Origin: Delphinapterus leucas
Lineage: Eukaryota; Chordata; Mammalia; Artiodactyla; Monodontidae
NCBI RefSeq assembly: GCF_002288925.2
Contig: NW_022098050.1
Coordinates: 6,393,543 to 6,457,542, forward strand
DNA: 64,000 bases
Direction: 5' to 3'
The notes under the pieces are model-generated. The model worked only from the letters and a program-made list of their open reading frames with translations, ran no database searches and was not told the origin of the DNA. Position 1 is the first letter of the stretch. Every line of letters begins with the position of its first letter. Made by a program: the position numbers and the translations under genes. Shown piece by piece: positions 17,812 through 37,382 of the stretch.

Positions 17812-19385
17812 AGAGCTGGACGCCAGGAGTGGGGCAGCAGCAGCAATAGCGGCGGTGGTGGCGGCAGCAGGTGAGGCAGAAAGCCCTGGAAAGTGGACTG
17901 AGGTAATGCAGAGGGGGTCTGAGGAGCCCCGCAGCCAGCATACTGCTAGAGACATTGCTACCAGCAGAAAACGACGTTCAGGTGAAGACCAGTGTGGAAC
18001 CCAAGGAGAGGATGTCGAAGACCAGGACCAGGGTTGAGACTTTTCCTCTAGCCACCCCTGGCCAGAAGATTTTTCCAGTCCCTAGTAAGGAGGGATTAGT
18101 AGTTAAACAAAAATCAGTCTGCATTACACATCATATATTTAGTTCTATAAAGATCCAGGTTCATTGTTAAGTAAACTGTATAGTGTTCACCCTAATGTTG
18201 CTTTCCTCCCCAGCCCCTTAACCAGATTCCAAGTTCAAGAACCCCATCAGGTGCTGTGACATGGAAATGGGTGAAGCCACTGGCCCTGATGTTAGGATCT
18301 TGGAGCCAAGTAACTGAGCCATCAGGCCCCAAGTCACACAGACCCTGGCTAAGCCGGTTCCATCCTCCCTTCGGGGATGGCTAGGAGACCAAGTTTCATA
18401 CAGTGGCCCTTGAACAGGGATCTTCCCTGCCTGGGGTAGCCAGGTAGGCCCCCTGATGAAATGGAGCCTGCTTGAGGGGAGCTGGTCTACCATTTCAGCA
18501 GGTGGTATACTGATTCTATTTGTAAGTGATAAGGGATTTTTGGTACAGGTTGGTCTTAGAAACGGGAGGCCTGGGAGTCACACGGGCATCCACAAGCCTC
18601 TCTGGTAACCTGCCCTGATGTCTACAACTCCCAAATCCTTCCTACTGGGCTTTGAGTCCCACTTCTTCTTAGGTTGTCCTCAGAGATGAAAAATAGCTTG
18701 TTAGCATTTTTGATGTAAGGCCTTTGGCTTTCTCCTTTTCAAGTTTAACAATTTCTATTGCTTCTAGTGTAGGACGTATCTGCAGATCATCTAATCGTCT
18801 CTGCGTCTAGCTCTGACTCCTCTCCAAGTTCTCCATATGCCTCCTAGTTTTAGCTCAGGGCCAGGCATTGTCCCTCAGTAAAGATATGGCAGAGGCTAAG
18901 AACCACCACGGGTCTCTATCCCTGCTCTGCCTGGCATCCCCCGGGGCTCGCTCATGCTTGCATTCATAAAGCTGGTGCTGTATTTCGGACCCAGGCCCCA
19001 GGATCAGAATTTCTTGCTGGCGATTAACGTAAGATGCTGGCAGAGACTCTGATGGTCTAGCGTGAGCTGTACCAAGAGAGGAAAGGTGGCTGCTGTGTTA
19101 AAGCGCCAGAGTCTCATCCTGAGTCAGACTCCTGTAGGATTTCTGGCAGGCACAGACCCGACTGGGCACTTTATTGAGCTTCTGAGTATACCGAATCTCA
19201 TAAGAGAACAGTCTCTACTTCTTAAATACACTGTGTGTGCCCTGAGTGCAACGATTAGTCAGCTTGCATTCTAGACGGTTAACTCATGGTGCCTTCATTG
19301 CCGATACTTTCCTGTAGCTTACTATTAAATTATTATGTGACCTGTGATGTTCTGATGCCATTTTTCATTTCAGAACCTGAGCTTA

Positions 19386-19673
<288 letters not shown>

Positions 19674-20304
19674 TTATGAGCTGATGCTCCCAATGGACCT
19701 ACCCAGACTCAATCTCCTCTTAAAAGCTATAGATTCTGTAGTATATCTCATGCCCTGTTCCCACCCCCAGTAGCTTTGTAGAACTAAATTCTAGAAGTCG
19801 TATTTGTTTATGTGACATCGGACCACAGTAGTTGGTTAGTTGTTTGGTTTGGTGGATCTTCCTGTGTTTAGGTGAGATCTATTTCATCCCTTCATGGGTC
19901 ACCACAGGGGAAAGACACTAAATGACCCAGGGTTAACATAACTCACTCTATGCCTTAATGCAGTTAGGTCTTAAGAGAAGGAAACAAGAAGAATTAAAAA
20001 AAATGGAAAACCACATACGGTTATTTAAATTTAAGTAAATTAAAATTAAACAAAATTAAAAATTCAGTTCCTCAGTCTCACTAGCCACATTTCAGGGGTT
20101 CAGTACCCACATGTGGCTAATGGCTACTGTACTGGACAGTGCAGATATCTAATGCTGTCATTTATGAGAGAACGTTCTATTGAACAGTGCTGGTATACAG
20201 CATCATGCAAAAGGAGAATGTCAGGATACAGCAGAAGGGATACCATATTGAAAATATAATGACCATAGCCAGATATGGCCATAATAGTTAGGAAAGACCT
20301 AAAG

Positions 20305-20523
20305 CAGGAATTGGCAAACTAGGGCCTGTAGGCCAAACACGGCCCACTGTCTGTTCTTGTAAATAAAGTTTTATTGGAAAAGAGCCATGCTCATTTGTTT
20401 ACATATTGTCTGTGGCTGCTTTCACAATGGCAGAGTTGAGCAGTTGTGTCAGAGACCATATGGCCTTCAAATCCTCAAGTATTTGCTGTTTAGTCCTTTA
20501 CAGAAAAGGTTTGCTGACCCCTG
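20305..20523 (-). mobile_element. hAT-Charlie-type nonautonomous DNA transposon
   Basis: The ends are inverted: CAGGAATTGGCAAACT at the left and ...GGTTTGCTGACCCCTG at the right. The interior matches the common mammalian element with 'aataaagttttattggaa' and 'ttacagaaaaggtttgctgac'. Flanks ACCTAAAG and ACCTAAGC are a plausible decayed 8-bp target duplication, the length expected for hAT elements. I do not assign the exact subfamily. Confidence 0.8.
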
Positions 20524-21323
20524 ACCTAAGCGAGTGTATACTAAAATATCTGCCAATAAGTCCTAGTTCTGTGGGATACTAATAGGACCAGGATTCTGCA
20601 AAACACACTTTAGGAAATGTTTTTCTAGACAAGCCAGGAACAGCAGTTTTAGTTTTCTTTCTCCCTTTGCTTCTTTCCTTTTTTGAGCAAGAACAAATTC
20701 ATGCTATTCTTTGTTGTACATGAGTCCAAACCCAGGGGGAGTTTCCCCTCTCCTGCCCCAACTAGACTGTAGAACTGCCAAGTGCTCATGGACATCAAAA
20801 TGTGGATGTTTTAAAGAAGAACCCTTTCTCCAGGCACATGAAAAGCTGAAGAAACAGCATACTATGTTGATGCTGTCCTATCTTCAGTCATTTCGGTAGG
20901 TAAACATATGCTATGTATACACCCAGGGTCAAATATTACAGCAAGTAGACATGACTGGGGTCAGCAATAACACACTTTAAAACCAAGCTAGTTAATTGGC
21001 CATTTAATAACATGGAAGTTCAATTGCTTATGTGATCAAGAAGAAACTAAATGTTAGTGAAGCTTGCTGTATTCATGATCTAGTCATAAGGAGAATTAAA
21101 AGAACATTTTAAAGCGTTTTACTAGAAAACTCCAGTGGTACCAACTGAAAGAATATTTGATGAATTTCTTTTTTGAGTAAATCAGACAGGGTTCTGGGAT
21201 GAGAGTGGCCTTATGAAGCCTCACAGCTCTCTGGGATGTAGAGAAAACAGTAAATGGTGCTGACATGGCATTGGAAGGCCCCACAGGATGGAGCCAATCT
21301 TCCCATTTTTTCCTATTGCTCTT

Positions 21324-21406
21324 TTTCCCGACCAGTGATTGAACCCGGGCCCTCGGCAGTTGAAAGCGCAGAGTCCTAACCACTGGACCGCCAGGGAATT
21401 CACTCT
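21324..21406 (-). mobile_element. tRNA-derived SINE fragment
   Basis: Read on the minus strand it starts GAATTCCCTGGCGGTCCAGT, has 'ggttaggactctgcgctttc' and the box B-like GGGTTCAATC, then ends after 'actggtcggg'. Near-identical flanks CCTATTGCTCTT and CCTGTTGCTCTT (21312-21323, 21407-21418) suggest a target duplication around a short copy. Confidence 0.75.
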
Positions 21407-21502
21407 CCTGTTGCTCTTAAAAATCATTCTCCTTTAGCTCTTCCCACCCCGAACAAAGCTCTAACTGCTAAAAAGCTTTTGGGATTCAAATTTTAAACTT
21501 TA

Positions 21503-21538
21503 GAATAATAATAATAATAATAAAAAATAAAATAAAAT
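21503..21538. repeat. AAT-rich simple repeat
   Basis: About six AAT units followed by AAAAATAAAATAAAAT. Simple sequence only. Confidence 0.85.
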
Positions 21539-21939
21539 GATGGTAGCAAGATGGCTATTATCTATCCAGTATCTGCTAAGTGTTCATATGATCTCAAATC
21601 CTCTTTATTTTCCTGGAATCACTTCATTTTGTAGTTGAGGAAACAAAGAGGACAAGAGGTTAAGGATAAGATATAGAAAATAAGGGGAATAAAAATATTA
21701 CAGATTTAAAATTCTTTACAATAAACAATGGATAGCACATTGGGTTTTAAAAGTGATAAAAGTCAAGAATTTAGGTACAGATTAAGGAAAATATTGTTAT
21801 ATCAAAGAAAATTATACTATCATTAAAACCTATTTTTCTGAAGAATAATTCATCTGGGTAACATTTATGGCATATTGTTGGAAAAATTAGGTTACAAATA
21901 GACTGAACGAGCTCAGTCTTGTTAAACGACAACAATGAT

Positions 21940-21941
<2 letters not shown>

Positions 21942-22011
<70 letters not shown>
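21942..22011. repeat. (CA)35 microsatellite
   Basis: An uninterrupted dinucleotide run of about 70 bp. In CASK pre-mRNA it is (UG)n, starting 222 nt downstream of the splice donor of the GK P-loop exon. It generates spurious repetitive ORFs on both strands. Confidence 0.98.
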
Positions 22012-22013
<2 letters not shown>

Positions 22014-22210
22014 CGTGTTTGCACCAAGAGAAGCCTGGAAGGGTATACAATAAAATATTAAGAGTGAGGTTGGGATTTACTGTTAACTCATTTTCTTCTT
22101 TGTTCTTTTCTGGACTTTCCAAATTTCCTATAATGAACAGTTATTACTTATGTAATCAGAAAAAATATGTAAATTACAAGATTAGAAAAGTACTAGGAAA
22201 AATATACTTA

Positions 22211-22420
<210 letters not shown>

Positions 22421-22501
22421 CTAACAAGACTAGTGTTTTCCTTTTGAATGCTGTCAGTTTTACTACTTCTTCATATGTAACAAGATCTAATTGATCAAAC
22501 A
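22421..22501 (-). CDS. CASK: CASK exon: entry to the GK domain
   Basis: This 81-nt exon encodes [15 protein letters not shown] then [11 protein letters not shown], with split Val and Gly codons at its ends (about residues 719-746). It joins SH3/HOOK to the first GK strand (KTLVLLG). The residue after VVKL is Thr (ACA); the CASK and MPP1 proteins I remember have Pro there ([11 protein letters not shown]). The next intron is only 106 bp. The acceptor is gcattttag and the donor gtaagt. Confidence 0.96.
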
Positions 22502-29610
<7,109 letters not shown>

Positions 29611-29844
29611 TTATGCTGATAAAAGAGGAAAACCAGTCGTTTGAAGAGTTTACATGAACCTGCGTGAACAAACTCCTCACAAACGTTTCAAATCATTCAG
29701 ATAAAGGCTGCTCCTTGACAATTTCCTAGAAAGGTTTTAAAAATGCAGGCTTATATGAAAATAACATTGTATCACTTGAACATATACTAATTGATAACAC
29801 AGATGAGAAGTCTAAACATATAGTCATGAAATACAGTGGAATGA

Positions 29845-30240
29845 GTGTGGGATTTTGAGTTGAGACAGGTCTGATTTGAATCCTGGCTCTATCACTTATT
29901 AGCTTTTATCAATTTAGTGTTAGGTGCTTTTCTAGGAAATTTACATATATTAACTCATTTAATCTTTCTAACAACACGTGAAATCATGTCACTGTTTTAC
30001 AGATGAGGGGATCAAAGGACTGAGAGGTTAATTAATTTGTCCCAATCACACAGCTAATAAAGTGGGAGGGTGAGGACAGTCTGGCACTAGAGCCCATGCT
30101 CTTAGGCGATGCATTCTATTGGCAAGTTCCTTAATCTCTTGGAGCCTCTTGGATGGCTGCTGTAAAGAATTATAACAAAAAATGTAAATAATATCCCTAA
30201 CACAGTGGCAGGCACAGTAGATGCCTAATAAATGATACTA
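29845..30240. mobile_element. MIR inserted in MIR
   Basis: A plus-strand MIR ('gaatcctggctctatcacttatta', about 29845-29905) is interrupted by the reverse complement of a second MIR ('gttttacagatgaggggatcaaag', 'cacacagctaataaag', to about 30118) and then resumes with 'ggcaagttccttaatctcttggagcct' and an AATAAATG tail. Boundaries are approximate because both are old. Confidence 0.65.
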
Positions 30241-30396
30241 CTACTACTTGAAGATTCTAGGTAGGAAAAAAAAAAACTATGATTAAATCCAAAGTTAGAA
30301 TTACATTCAGAAAAATCATAATTTTGTTCTACATAATTACAGTATTCAGCATTAGTAACATATACATAAATGTTGTTAAAAAGTTGCTCTCTTAGG

Positions 30397-30739
30397 ACTT
30401 CCCTGGTGGCACAGTGGTTAAGAATCTGCCTGCCAATGCAGGGGACAGGGGTTCGAGCCCTGGTCCAGTAAGATCCCACATGCTGCAGAGCAACTAAGCC
30501 CCTGTGCCACAACTACTGAGCCTGCATTCTAGAGCCCGCGAGCCACAACTACTGAGCCCATGTGCCACAACTACTGAAGCCCACACGCCTAGAACCCACG
30601 CTCTGCAACAAGAGAAGCCACCGCAATGAGAAGCCCGCGCACCACAACGAAGGGTAGCCCCCACTCGCCGCAACTAGAGAAAGCCCGTGTGCAGCAACGA
30701 AGACCCAATGCAGCCAAAAATTTAAAATAATAATAATAA
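30397..30739 (+). mobile_element. CHR-1-type SINE
   Basis: A long tRNA-derived SINE with head ACTTCCCTGGTGGCACAGTG, box B-like GGGTTCGAGCCC, a duplicated 'gccacaactactgagcc' body and 'cagccaaaaa' end. It is flanked by an exact 19-bp duplication AAAAAGTTGCTCTCTTAGG (30378-30396 and 30740-30758). Confidence 0.96.
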
Positions 30740-30849
30740 AAAAAGTTGCTCTCTTAGGTTTAGGCTAAGCAAGTACTTGCCTTTCAAGATATTACCACAG
30801 AAGGTTTTGCTTACTTAATGACTTTGCTTGTGGGCCAATGTGGGGTGCC

Positions 30850-33120
30850 CGAGTGAGCCACATATAAGGAGAATCCAAAATCACTATCAGAATGCCATAC
30901 AATGCTATTGAAAATGACGAGTTGTTTTCCAATGAGATTGTACTGATTTGCATTCCCACCAGCAGTATAGAGTTCCTGTTGTTCCACTTCCATGTGAACA
31001 CTTGTTATTATCAGTCTATAATTTTAGCCATCATGGTGGATGAGTAATGAAATAACACTGTGTTTTGAGTTTGCATTTCACTGATTATTAATGAGATTGA
31101 GCACCTTTTCATATGCTATTGGCTATTGGATTTCCTCTTTTGTAAAGTGCCTGTTCAAATCTTTTGACCACTTTCCTATCCAGTTGTCTTCTTCTCATTG
31201 ATTTGTAGGAATCCTTTATATGGTCTGAATATTACACTTTTGTTAGTTATATGTGTTGGAGGTATCTTCTTCCACTCTGTGGCTTGCCTTTTTAATCTTT
31301 TCATGGTATTTGATGAATGCAACTTATTAGTTTTAATTTAGTCAAATCTAGCAATGTTTTCTTTTATGGGAAATATTTTTGATATCTTTTTTAGGAAATC
31401 CTTCCTTGTCCCTAAAGATATTCTCCAATATTATCTTCTCAAGGGTTTATAGTTTTGTCTTTCATGTTTTGGTTTTTAATACACTGGAACTGATTTTTGT
31501 ATGTGGTGTGAAGTTAGGGGTCCAATTTCTCTCATTTTTTCCCTAATGGATAACCAATTGCCCCAGCACAACTTATGGAAAAGTCTGTTCATTCCTCACT
31601 AGTGACCATTTATGTATGAGAGTGTTCAGGGGTTCTCTTCAATTGGTCTATTTGAACATCTCTAAGCCCATACCTTATTGTCTTAACTACTACAGCTTTC
31701 TAATAAATCTTGGCATCAGTGGGGCAAGGCCTCCCTCCTTATGCTTCTAGAAGAGCATCTTGACTATTCCTGATTCTGTGCATTTCCTTGAAAACTTTAA
31801 AATTAGCTTGTCAATTTCAAAACGGTTGGGATTGAATTCAATCTATGAATCAATCTGGGAGGAATAGACATCTTTACAATATTTACAATATTGAGTCTTC
31901 TAGTCCCTGAATACAGTATGTCTTTCCATTTATTTAGGTCTTCTTTAATGTCTCAGTAAGTTTTATAATTTATCCTCTAAATGTCTTGAACAACTTTATT
32001 AGGTTTGTTCCTAGGTTGTTGATTAAAAAACTTATAAATGGTATTTAAAAAATTTGTAATATTGAAAAATTCAAACATATACAAGAGTAGAGAATAGTGT
32101 AACGAACCCCAAATATCTACAACCCAGCTTCAACATTTATTAACTCATGGCTTGTTTTGTTTTATTTACAACCTACCCACCCTAAGATTACTTTGAAAAA
32201 AATCCAAGTTTGTATCATTTCTTCCTTAAATATTCTTAAATCCCCTTTAAACCTATAGGTTCCCTCTCTCCCTTTTCTTCTTGCAAATTATTTGTTGCAG
32301 AAACTGGTTGTTTGTCCTATAGTTTCTGATCTCACCCCTGTGGTGTCTTCAGTAAGTCTCTTTGTCTTTTGCATTTCCTGCAAATAGCTAATTAGATCTA
32401 GAGGCCTAATCAAACTTAAGTTCTATTTTTTTTGCAAGAGTACTTTATAGTATTATGGTGTTGCAGGTGGTGTTATGTAGGGTATTTAAAAATTATTTTC
32501 CGTTTTTTACTGTAAATAGAAATATTGATTTTTGTACACTGATTTTACATCAGCCATCTTGCTAAACTCTCATTAATTCTAATTGTTTATCTATAGATTC
32601 CTTTGAATTTCTACACAGAATCATATCACCTGTTATATATTTTTTCCCTTCCAATAATGTTTGCTGTAGGTTTATTGTAGATACTCTCAATCAGGTTTAA
32701 GGAAGCTCCCTTCAATTCACAGTTTGTGAGAGTTTTAATCATGAATGGATGTTGAATTTTAAAATCCGCACCTATGGCTATGACCATGTGGATTTTTCTT
32801 CTTTAGTCTGTTAATATGGTGAATCAGGTTGATTGGTTTTCCAATGTTGAACCAGCTGTTCATTCCCAGTACAAACTCTACTGGGTCAAGATGTATATCC
32901 TTTTTATATATTGTTAGATTCAATTTGCTAATATTTTGCTGAGGATTTTTACATCTGTGCTCATGAGGGATATGGGTCTGTAGTTTTCTTTTGCCTTTAT
33001 TGACCTTTGGTATTAGGGTAATGCTGGCATCATGAAATGAGTTGGGAAGTGTTCTCTTCTACTTTCTTAAAGAGTCTTTCCTTCATGTCTCTTTCTCTCT
33101 CTTGCTCTTTGAGGGCTTTA
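30850..33120 (-). mobile_element. ancient L1M-type ORF2 remnant
   Basis: The plus strand shows the reverse complement of L1 ORF2: 'gatttgcattcccaccagcagta', 'atccttccttgtccc', 'taaccaattgccccagcac', 'ggtctgtagttttcttttg'. It is heavily mutated with no long ORF. A segment at about 32030-32280 looks like a separate old insertion that I cannot name. Boundaries are approximate. Confidence 0.75.
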
Positions 33121-34084
33121 TTTATATTTATTTCTTTATTTTTGGTTAGGAGAAAGACATTTATTGGGAAATACTGTGAACTCTCAGCAACAGCAACAAA
33201 GTCAATCTCCATATATTACCTAAGTGGCATAGAGAGGAGGCTGATGAAACCTTTGCTTTGGGAATTCTTCCAGTTCAAGCCAGTATGTGCTGTCAGTCAT
33301 AACTACAGCTTCTGTGAGGCACAGGATCTTTGGAAACATAAACAGAACTGAGGAATTTTTGACAGGTTAAAAGAGATGAAATCCTGACCTCGTGAAGCTT
33401 ACGTTATAGTGTACAGAGTATCTTATAATAAATGTTTTTCAGCTTAAAAACTTTAAGAAAAAGAAGTTCCCAGTAAAAATTTGTGGTGTGGCCATATGTG
33501 GTGTAATGACAGAGGAATGATACTGATTTTTTACTAGGCACTCAGGAAATGAATGTTATTTCTTTTAGCTCAGTATGTGCAAGGAAACTGTGTTAGAATT
33601 TAGGTCAACCTGGAAGGAAATTTCAAACACATGTTTAACATTTTATTGCTGACTTGGATGAGGATCTAGTAGGCAAGGGAAGGGATGACAGATTCAGGGA
33701 CTTAAATCGTATCAGAGGATTAGACTGATGGGCCTTGTCAAGCAAGATGAGATTTAGCAAGGATAAATAAGGTAAGGTATTTGGGTCCAAAAAAATTGAT
33801 TTCTCATCTAGAGGATGTGAAAAATATGACTTGGTAGCAACACATCTGAACAAAGCTTCTGGGTCTGGCTGATAGTATTGTTTCAAATCTTTCTCATTAG
33901 TATTACACGTCCATCGACATTCTAGAGACCAATTCACTTTTCCAGCAAGGGACTCTGCTTTTCCCCCTCAGTTGGGAATGCCTTCCTATACCTCCAGAGT
34001 CCTACTGTGGTCTCAAGGAACATACTGCCCAGTGGGCCTCTTCCTCTTCATCCTAGTTAGAATCCCCGTCTCCCTCTACGGTCA

Positions 34085-34560
34085 CTGCAACTTTATTGAG
34101 TTCAGGTTTTCTGCAATAAACTGAACATAACATATAAAGTGTAACATTTCATCAGTTTTGAAACATTAATACATCCCATGAAACCATCACTACAATCAAG
34201 ATAACAAACATTTTCATCACCCCAGGAATTTTCTTATGCCCCTCTGTAATCCCTCCCTCCCTCCTCCAGATCCCCAGGAAACCACTGTCACTGTAGATTA
34301 GTTTTGCATTTTCTGGAATTTTATATAATGGAGTTATACAGTATGTTCTCTTTTTTGCCTGGAAACCCAGCCTAATGATTTTGAGTTTCACCCATATTGT
34401 TGTGTGTTATCAATAGTTCATTTCTTTTTATTGCTTAAGAGCATCCTATTGTATGCATATGCCATCATTTGTTTATCCATTTACCTGCTGATGAAAACTT
34501 TAAAAAATTTTAGCCATTCTAATAGGCGTGTGGCCACTGAGTTTTTGTTAGTGCATTTTT
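34085..34560 (-). mobile_element. ancient L1 3' UTR fragment
   Basis: It has the pattern 'tttattgagttcaggttt...aaactgaacataaca...gaaaccatcactacaatcaag' and 'gcccctctgtaatccctccctcc', typical of the reverse complement of L1M 3' ends. A related 3' end occurs at 55245. Confidence 0.7.
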
Positions 34561-36312
34561 TGTCCTTGGAAATTCATTTTGGTTCTTTTTCAAATCTGCT
34601 ATGCCATTAAATTTTTTCCCCTCTTCTCTGAAGATATTTTTTAAGCTTTTACTGATTTTTAAAAGCTTGCTAATAAGCACAGTTGTTTAAAAACCTTTGT
34701 CTCCAAAAAAAAAAAAACAAAAAACAAAAAACAAAAAACCTTTGTCTCCTAATTCCAATATATGAAGTAGGTTTGAGTTTGTTCCTGGCGTCTTTCATTT
34801 CTGCCAGGTCTCACTGGTTTCCATGTGCGCCGGCTTATTTTGACTTGCTGGTAACTGCCCTCAAGAAAGTTTACGTGGGGGATCAGGAGGAGCTCTAGGA
34901 TGAGGCCTAGGATAAAAGTGTTCGCCTTCAGAGACTTTCATTTGTTTATAACAGATATTTGGAACTATTAGTAAGGGGGAAACCTCACATCAAGCACATA
35001 GCTGGAGTTTCCCTGGCTGTCCCGGGCTATGTGTACCTGGGTGCAAATCCATTCAAGGTGGACCAGTGGCCACAATTTTTTCAGGGGAACTTTGCTTTCC
35101 TTTTGCTCTGCTCACCGACAAGGCAGCCTTCTCTACAGTCCCCTGGTATGGAAGGGCAGTGAGGGGATGCTTATCTGTTTGCTCTTAACCTGGGGGTATA
35201 GCCTTTTGCAGATCCTGACAATGCGGGATGAGTCTCCTAAAAGATTCTCCTACTTGTACAGGCCTTATTAGGTCTTAACCTTGGTCCTCTGGCAGAGAAG
35301 TTTTTAGTAATAGAAATGCCCTCCTGGCAAAATGGACCAATTTGGTACTCTAATTTTTTCTGATTAATGGCTTTCATATAAAAATTGGTCACTGAGTTCC
35401 CCAATACCTTTTCAGCTACTCAGTACTTTTAAGGTCATTTTCAAAAACATATTTTCTGTAGCACTTTTCATTTTTCTTTTCCAGTGGGAGAATTGATCCA
35501 AATAACCTAGTCTACCATTACAGGAAACAGGAAGCAAATCTGCTTTTCCCCCTGCCATTTCTCAGGCTTCCTCCAGAGGACTCAGAGTTCTAGGTACTGG
35601 TGAGACATGATTTATACAAATGAGCTGACTAGGGAGAAGAGGTCTGGATTCTACATAATTATTTTCAACAAATGCTCATTAATATATGGCAGCATTCAAT
35701 AACACATTTTGTAAAACATAAATATCAGTGATAACATAGTAACATCACCATCAAAATGACTTAGAAATCACTTTCCTCTCACTAATGCTTAAACTGTTTT
35801 CTGAAGATGAGACTTGAAAGACAGCATCAGATGGAAGGCTGCTACTTCCTCTAACTAGGCCTATGTTTCCTTGTGTAAAATGATGGCATCTGAAGTTCTT
35901 ACCAGCTCTGACATTCTAAATTTAAGAGTATAGCTGAAAGAACTGATCAAGCAAAAGAGGTTAGCTGAGAAATCCCTTTAATTAGTGAAAAAAAAGGATG
36001 AAAAGTTGTACGTGTCTATGAACTCTATGCCTTTGGTCTCTTTCAGCTAGGTTCAAGTATTTTGGACATGAAGTTATCTATTTTGCACTAGGTTTCTGAT
36101 ATATATTGCCAAAGTACTGACAAAGGTAAAACTATTGACATTTTTCAAAAAACAGCAAATTGTACCATTAGTAACAGAAATAGATTTTACCAAAATACAC
36201 AGTAATCCGTGACTCCTCTCAGTTAAAAACATGTCTAAAAACTGTTTGACTTTAACCTGCGTTCAAAGCCTGAACTGTCTAACAGACACACATTTTTAAA
36301 GACCCGGCAAGG

Positions 36313-36671
36313 GGGACTTCCCTGGTGGTGCAGTGGTTATGAATCCGCCTGCCAATGCAGGGGACACGGGTTCGAACCCTGGTCCGGGAAGATCCCACAT
36401 GACTCGGAGCAACTGGGCCCGTGCGCCACAACTACTGAGCCTGTGTTCTAGAGCCCACGAGCCACAACTACTGAGCCCACGTGCCACAACTACTGAAGCC
36501 CGCGCACCTAGAGCCCGTGCTCTGCAACAAGAGAAGCCACAGCAATGAGAAGCCCGCGCACTGCAACGAAGAGCTGCCCCCGCTCGCTGCAACTAGAGAA
36601 AGACTGCGCGCAGCAACGAAGACCCAACGCAGCCAAAAATAAATAAATGAATAAATTTATTTAAAAAAAAA
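36313..36671 (+). mobile_element. CHR-1-type SINE
   Basis: Head GGACTTCCCTGGTGGTGCAG, box B-like GGGTTCGAACCC, repeated 'gccacaactactgagcc' and an AATAAATAAATGAATAAA-containing tail. Flanking repeats AAAGACCCGGCAAGG (36298-36312) and AAAGACCTGGAAAGG (36672-36686) differ at two positions, indicating an older insertion. Confidence 0.93.
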
Positions 36672-37163
36672 AAAGACCTGGAAAGGTAAAGAACGAGGCT
36701 TCTGACTATCTTATCCTTCTAATAGTGAAACATTTTCTCTTTAAATACCTGGAATGACCGTGAATCCTGGCCATTTGAGTTTTTCGCTGGTGGTGGAGTG
36801 GAATGGGGGTGGTGAGAGCATGTGGAGGGGCAAGGAGTGGGTACATTTAAAAAAATGCAATTCTAAAAGGATGGAAACAGCATATAGGAATAGAGGGCTC
36901 TGCTAAGAGACCACGATGTGACCATGACCTGAGGCTAGTCGCTCAGCCCCTCTACAGACCTTCCTCTCCTCATGTGTGAAACAAAGACCTGACTCTATAA
37001 GCAGGAGCTTACTTGGTGCTGACAATTTAGAATTCTTGGATGACTAATTTGAACTGTGTTTGGCTAATAGAGCAAGGAATATATTAAACAGGTTTTACCC
37101 TATAAAAGAATAAAATATAAAGCTGAAAAATAGATGACCAGGCTTCATTTTTATTGGAAACTA

Positions 37164-37382
<219 letters not shown>

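Noticed and set aside
17315..18037. Cluster of ORFs up to 118 codons in GC-rich sequence
   Set aside because: Low-complexity composition with GGGCT and GGC repeats, no conserved domain and no consistent frame. Treated as chance ORFs.
21922..22122. Repetitive His/Thr, Cys/Val ORFs across the CA repeat
   Set aside because: They are translations of the dinucleotide microsatellite and have no biological support.
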